Source of the DNA: Bacillota bacterium
Lineage (GTDB): Bacteria > Bacillota > Bacilli > Bacillales > Cytobacillaceae
DNA: 36,746 nt
Direction of reading: 5' to 3'
Assembly (NCBI GenBank): GCA_023389895.1
Contig: JAEWDX010000304.1
Span: forward strand, 1 to 36,746
Positions 32,734-36,746 of the stretch are shown in pieces. Position 1 is the stretch's first letter. Every line of letters starts with the position of its first letter. Under the pieces are notes generated by a model, which searched no databases, was not told where the DNA came from, and was given only the letters and a program-made list of their open reading frames with translations. The position numbers and the translations under genes were made by a program.

Positions 32734-33588
32734 ATGAGCTCAGATATTCTCTTTATTCAGGAAAGTATCCATACCTTTAAGCCAACTGAGAGAAAAGCGG
32801 CAGAATACATTCTTCGCTATCCTAATGAAATTGTGAATCAGTCTATTCAGAAAGTAGCTGAACAAGCGAAGGTAAGTGAGGCAACCATTATTCGCCTATC
32901 CAAATCACTAAAATGTAAGGGGTTTCAAGAATTAAAGCTTAAAATTGCATATGAACTGGCAAAATCCGAGAATACAAGCAGTCTTTATGAGGATATACCC
33001 AGCGATAATTCAATGAAATCATTTATTCAATCTGTGTCACAAAATAATATCCAGTCGATCCAAAACACATTGCTTGTTCTGTCAGAGGAAGAGCTGGAAA
33101 AGGCGGTCGCGCTTATTTCCAATGCGAGATTGGTCGCTGTATATGGGTTAGGAGCCTCAGCAGTTATTGCTCAAGACTTAAAGCAAAAGTTAACACGGAT
33201 TAATCGTTGGTGTGAGGCGGCATTTGATGGAGACACTCAATTAACCATCTCGGCAAACTTAACAAAAGAGGATGTTGCCTTTGGAATTTCTTATAGTGGG
33301 CAGTCGATTGATGTCATTGAATCATTAAAGGTAGCAAAGGAAAATGGAGCAAGCATTATTACCCTTACGAAATCAGGTGATAATCCAGCTTCATCTTTAG
33401 CAGATGTCAAATTGCATACGACTTCATTAGAAAGAAATGTCCGCAGCGGGGCAACAAGCTCGCGAATTGCTCAGTTAACTGTAGTCGATATTTTATTCTT
33501 AGGTGTAACAAAGGCAAATTCTGATAGAAATATTCAAGCTTTAGAAAGAACGAGAAAAGCTGTGAAGGCATCGAAAAAAAATGTCTAG
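32734..33588 (+). CDS. murR: MurR/RpiR-family regulator
   Basis: A 284-residue regulator. The N-terminal RpiR helix-turn-helix (about 1-77: LKPTERKAAEYIL-like start, VAEQAKVSEATIIRLSKSLKCKGFQELKLKIA) is followed by a SIS sugar-phosphate-binding domain (about 120-255: VYGLGASAVIAQDL, GISYSGQSIDVIE). In overall sequence it resembles B. subtilis MurR, which represses MurNAc-recycling genes and responds to MurNAc 6-phosphate. AAGGTGAT precedes the ATG. The next gene overlaps its end by eight bases, so the two are coupled. The assignment as MurR, not another RpiR member, rests on similarity and the neighbouring hydrolase. Confidence 0.75.
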   Translation: MSSDILFIQESIHTFKPTERKAAEYILRYPNEIVNQSIQKVAEQAKVSEATIIRLSKSLKCKGFQELKLKIAYELAKSENTSSLYEDIPSDNSMKSFIQSVSQNNIQSIQNTLLVLSEEELEKAVALISNARLVAVYGLGASAVIAQDLKQKLTRINRWCEAAFDGDTQLTISANLTKEDVAFGISYSGQSIDVIESLKVAKENGASIITLTKSGDNPASSLADVKLHTTSLERNVRSGATSSRIAQLTVVDILFLGVTKANSDRNIQALERTRKAVKASKKNV

Positions 33589-34606
33589 AAACTATATAGA
33601 GCAACTAATTGATGAACGACAAATTCCTGGAGCTGTTCTTTATATCTCTAAAAATAACGAAACGAAATGTTTCCAATCATATGGGTCATTTATTGACAGA
33701 TATAATCTCAGGCAGCCGATAACGACAAAAACAATTTTTGATGTTGCCTCTTTAACGAAAATAATCGCCACACTTCCGTCTCTTTTATTATTAGCTGCTA
33801 AAAATGAGCTGCACCTAGAAGATACTCTACATTCATTTTTGCCCCAATTTAATAACAGGGAGATTACCATTCATCAATTATTAGAGCATACGTCTGGACT
33901 TCCTGCCGATCTTCCTGCTAGGGAGCGCATGGAAAAAACAGATATTTTGGAGGAAATTTTTACGACTGAACTAGCCTATACTCCTGGAACGGCAACATTA
34001 TATAGCGATCTAGGGATGATTTTATTAGGAAAAGTAGTTGAAAAAGTAACAGGGCAGAAATTGAATGAGTTTACAAAAGAGCATATTTTCAAGCCATGGG
34101 GCTTATCTGAAACTACTTATCTACTACCAAATATTAAAAAACAACTAGCAGCTTCGACAGAATGGTATAAAAACAACTATATACAAGGAGATGTCCATGA
34201 TGAAAAGGCATTTCATCTCAATGGTGTAAGTGGTAGTGCTGGGTTATTTTCAACGGCTAAGGATGTGGCGAAATATGCTTCATACTGGCTAAATCCTGAG
34301 AAGCAAGATTTAATTCCACCTTACTTAATGAGATCCGCCATTTTACATCGACAAAATAATCGTGGCCTCGGTTTTGAAGTGTGGAGTGGGCAGGGTGATT
34401 CGCTCTCAATTGGAGATCTATGGCCGGCAGGTTCCTTTGGCCACACAGGATTTACGGGAACGAGTGTCTGGATTTGTCCATCTGCACAATTAATCGTTGT
34501 CTTTCTAACAAATGCGGTTCATTTTGGCAGACAAACAAAAATAAGAACAATTAGAAAGAAGCTTCATTCACTTATTTATGATACTTACGTTTCCCCTATT
34601 TCTTAG
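33581..34606 (+). CDS. Serine hydrolase of the beta-lactamase/AmlC (YbbE) type
   Basis: A 341-residue serine beta-lactamase-fold protein with SxxK at 57-60 (SLTK, nucleophile Ser57), YSD at 141-143 in the YxN place, and HTG at 288-290 in the KTG place. No signal peptide is visible, so it should work in the cytoplasm. In B. subtilis the murQ-murR-murP operon also carries ybbE (amlC) of this fold, which supports a role in handling muropeptides, such as an amidase or esterase step. The start overlaps the murR stop; the ribosome site is weak, so coupling is likely. Exact activity unknown. Confidence 0.8.
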   Translation: MSRNYIEQLIDERQIPGAVLYISKNNETKCFQSYGSFIDRYNLRQPITTKTIFDVASLTKIIATLPSLLLLAAKNELHLEDTLHSFLPQFNNREITIHQLLEHTSGLPADLPARERMEKTDILEEIFTTELAYTPGTATLYSDLGMILLGKVVEKVTGQKLNEFTKEHIFKPWGLSETTYLLPNIKKQLAASTEWYKNNYIQGDVHDEKAFHLNGVSGSAGLFSTAKDVAKYASYWLNPEKQDLIPPYLMRSAILHRQNNRGLGFEVWSGQGDSLSIGDLWPAGSFGHTGFTGTSVWICPSAQLIVVFLTNAVHFGRQTKIRTIRKKLHSLIYDTYVSPIS

Positions 34607-34641
34607 AATAGAAGGGAAAGCAGAGCCTCAATCAGGTATGC

Positions 34642-34673
34642 AATTTCGCTTACTAAAGTAAAGTGAAATTTTT
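34642..34673 (+). terminator. Attenuator-like hairpin inside the operon
   Basis: AATTTCGCTTAC / GTAAAGTGAAATT pair with one mismatch and one bulge, then TTTTTAA. It sits between the hydrolase and the solute-binding protein gene. Partial termination or 5'-end protection would set different levels for the two parts. Confidence 0.5.
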
Positions 34674-34730
34674 AATAGATTGATTTAATTCTGTAGTCAA
34701 AAACCAATAATCAATAAGGAGGCATTTGTA

Positions 34731-36026
34731 ATGAAAAGAACAAAGAAGCTTTGGTTAGTAGGGTTATTTACGTTCGTTTTAATGTTTTCCGCAGCATGCT
34801 CAAAAGACACAGGAGGTTCTGAGAAACCAGAATCAGGAAAGTCAAAGGATGGCGAGAAGGAAACGGTAACATTATCAATCGGTAGCTGGAGAACAGAGGA
34901 TACAGCGGGTTATGCAAAGGCAATTGAAGCATTCAACAAGCAGTATCCAGACATTAAGGTAGAGTTCAAGCCATCGAAAAATACGGAATATAACACCATT
35001 TTAAATACTGCATTACAAAGTGGCGAGGGTCCGGATATTTTTCATCTGCGTCCATATGCACCAGGGATAGCATTGGCTGATGGTGGCTATATAGAGTCGC
35101 TTGATGGATTAGAAGGTTTAAGTGTATTTCCTGAAACAGCGTTAGCAGCCTCAAAAGGTTCAGATGGAAAGCAATATGGGGTTCCATTAAATATGAGTAC
35201 GACACAAATGTTTTATAATAAGAAGATTTTTAGTGATTTAGGATTAGAACTACCAAAAACATGGGATGAATTTATTGCCCTTAATGAAAAAATAAAAGCA
35301 GAAGGCATAACCCCAATTGCATTAGGGAGTAAAGAAGGTTGGTTATTGTCAGCTGCACATGGCATATTCGGTCCAGCACAGTATGGTGGCAATGAATTTG
35401 TAGAAAAGATTACAAAGGGAGAAACAGATTTTAATAGTGCTGAGTTTGTTAATTCAATTAAAGCAATGGATGAACTAAAAGCATACTTCCCAGATAATTA
35501 TGAAGGTCTTGGTATGGAAGATATCCGGACATTATTCTTTACAGGAAAGGCAGCTATGTTCCCAATGGGGAGCTGGGAAATTGAAGTATTGCGCAGCATG
35601 AACCCTGATTTAGATCTTGGATTCTTCCCAATGCCTTCCGCAGTTGGAAAAGATGCGACGATTACAGCTTGGGTGGATGGCTCATTTGCTTTGAACGCAA
35701 ACTCTAAACATAAAGAGGAAGCAAAGAAATTCCTTCAATTTTTAACAACAACAGAATTTGGTGAATTATTTACGAAGGAATTTAAAATGATTAGTGCAAA
35801 TCCTACTGTTAAATCAGATGACGAGTTAGTTAATAGTTTAAGTGAAGCGATCGTGTCTATGTCAACTCCGTATATGATGGTTGTTCATTTTGCTGGAGGG
35901 AATCCTACAACGAAAGCAACATTAGAGCTAGAGCTTCAAGGGATGTATCTTGGACAACAAACACCTGAAGGAGTGGCACAGAAGGTTCAAGAAAATGCCG
36001 AAACTTGGTTTGCACCGTTTCAATAA
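34731..36026 (+). CDS. Sugar ABC transporter solute-binding lipoprotein (family 1)
   Basis: A 431-residue exported lipoprotein. The signal peptide (KRTKKLWLVGLFTFVLMFSA) ends at lipobox SAAC with Cys23 as the lipid anchor. The mature part begins with a Ser/Gly/Lys-rich linker and has the family-1 fold (KAIEAFNKQYPDIKVEFKP, GEGPDIFHLRPY, VPLNMSTTQMFYNKKIF, FTGKAAMFPMGSWEIE). It captures a carbohydrate outside the membrane. The position behind murR and a muropeptide-type hydrolase suggests MurNAc or a wall disaccharide as substrate; this is inference. AGGAGG precedes the ATG. Confidence 0.9.
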   Translation: MKRTKKLWLVGLFTFVLMFSAACSKDTGGSEKPESGKSKDGEKETVTLSIGSWRTEDTAGYAKAIEAFNKQYPDIKVEFKPSKNTEYNTILNTALQSGEGPDIFHLRPYAPGIALADGGYIESLDGLEGLSVFPETALAASKGSDGKQYGVPLNMSTTQMFYNKKIFSDLGLELPKTWDEFIALNEKIKAEGITPIALGSKEGWLLSAAHGIFGPAQYGGNEFVEKITKGETDFNSAEFVNSIKAMDELKAYFPDNYEGLGMEDIRTLFFTGKAAMFPMGSWEIEVLRSMNPDLDLGFFPMPSAVGKDATITAWVDGSFALNANSKHKEEAKKFLQFLTTTEFGELFTKEFKMISANPTVKSDDELVNSLSEAIVSMSTPYMMVVHFAGGNPTTKATLELELQGMYLGQQTPEGVAQKVQENAETWFAPFQ

Positions 36027-36028
36027 GA

Positions 36029-36245
36029 AAAGCGCAAGTGCCTTCGGAACAATCAAAAAACAGATTGTTTCTGCAATGATTATTTGAAGAAGCTTTCCTT
36101 AGTGGTCAGCGTCGTATGGATTGGACTGATCTCGACTAAGATAAAGGAAAACGTTATGCGTAGAGTGACTGCTTATCGGCTTATGATCTCGAGCCGATGG
36201 CACTCGAAGCAAGCCAGCACGACGTTGAGGCTAGGCGTGTATATA
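36029..36245. repeat. Structured dispersed-repeat-like element inside the operon
   Basis: About 215 bases between the binding-protein and permease genes with several inverted pairs: AACAATC/GATTGTT (36048-36068), CTTAGT/ACTAAG (36097 and 36137), AGCGTCGT/ACGACGTT, CGGCT/AGCCG, AGTGCC/GGCACT. The start GAAAAGCGCAAGTGCCTT and the end GAGGCTAGGCGT resemble, from memory, a family of intergenic repeats frequent in Bacillus and relatives. It contains no reading frame. It separates two genes that normally lie close together. Confidence 0.6.
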
Positions 36246-36287
36246 TAGAAAATGATACTTGATTTAAAAAGGTAGGGGGCGGTGAAT

Positions 36288-36746
36288 ATGCAAGCTGAGA
36301 TAAATCCAGTTAAAGTAAAGCAGATAAAACAAAGGAAGTGGAAAAGATGGAATATTCATCTTTTCCCGATTCCCGCCTTTCTTATCTATGGCCTTTTCAT
36401 TGTTTATCCATTATTTGCAGCACTAATGTATAGTTTTTTTGATTGGAAAGGGATAAAAAGAGGCGCTTTTATTGGATTAGAGAACTATAAGAATCTCTTT
36501 ACACTTGAACCATTCAGTGGCATGTTCTGGAATGCCTTTGAGCATAATGTTTTATATTTCATTGTGCAAATGATCGTCCAAAATGGTTTGGCATTCCTTT
36601 TAGCATACATTATTTATCAAAAAATTCGCGGTGCGGAATTTTTAAAAATTGCCTATTTCCTGCCAAGATTACTCTCTGTAATTGTTGTTGGTTTTCTTTG
36701 GAAGTTAATTCTTAATCCAAACTTCGGAGCATTGAATGTTCTATTA
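36288..36746 (+). CDS. Sugar ABC transporter permease, N-terminal part (3' truncated by window)
   Basis: The frame from ATG 36288 stays open for 153 codons to the window end. A basic cytoplasmic N-terminus is followed by a transmembrane helix (about 27-49, LFPIPAFLIYGLFIVYPLFA), then FFDWKGIKRGAFIGLENYKNL, the MalF-type periplasmic segment, and two further helices (about 88-108 and 119-143) ahead of the conserved permease loop. GGGGGCGGTG precedes the ATG. It is the first of the usual two permeases and works with the upstream binding protein. Confidence 0.88.
   Translation, partial: MQAEINPVKVKQIKQRKWKRWNIHLFPIPAFLIYGLFIVYPLFAALMYSFFDWKGIKRGAFIGLENYKNLFTLEPFSGMFWNAFEHNVLYFIVQMIVQNGLAFLLAYIIYQKIRGAEFLKIAYFLPRLLSVIVVGFLWKLILNPNFGALNVLL

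Overview
The window reads as chromosomal DNA of a low-GC, endospore-forming Bacillaceae member (Bacillus sensu lato). The signs are strong Shine-Dalgarno sequences, frequent TTG/GTG starts, genes with close Bacillus relatives (YxeA, YpbS, DacC, GuaC, MurR types), and recognisable sigma-H and sigma-D promoters. I cannot name a species.

Left part (1-11.7 kb): the end of a BceB-type antimicrobial-peptide ABC permease with a YxeA-like protein; a two-component system; a MarR regulator facing a bactofilin-like/membrane protein operon across a long perfect operator; an operon of two unrecognised, mutually similar proteins plus an alkyltransferase-like (ATL) DNA-repair protein; ypbS; dacC behind a sigma-H promoter; a protein of the family often mislabelled acetylglutamate kinase; an SDR pseudogene remnant; ogt; and a small DUF4190-like membrane protein.

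Centre (11.9-18.6 kb): serA is preceded by a long leader with a ZTP aptamer, a 31-codon open frame with a strong ribosome site, a glycine aptamer and a terminator. Then come a CofE-like ligase divergent from a LysR regulator, guaC, a Qnr-like pentapeptide protein and a Nudix hydrolase. Tandem repeats with a 20-bp period fill the two convergent junctions on either side of the cofE-like/lysR pair.

Acquired-looking block (about 19-23.5 kb): a fused MacB-like ABC transporter, divergent from its own response regulator and histidine kinase, with visibly higher G+C. The divergent promoter region holds a symmetrical pair of half-sites, each the same distance from its -10 box.

Right part (23.7-36.7 kb): a VOC protein, rluF, a large structured intergenic element, padR with a HAAS-domain membrane protein, a chemotaxis receptor with a perfect sigma-D -10 box, a SWIM/SNF2 helicase, and the start of a murR - serine hydrolase - sugar ABC transporter operon that suggests cell-wall sugar recycling. 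It is cut by the window end.

The most interesting candidate is the serA leader. The 31-codon frame begins just after the ZTP aptamer and ends inside the glycine aptamer, so its translation could in principle couple the two sensors. This is a hypothesis from sequence layout only.
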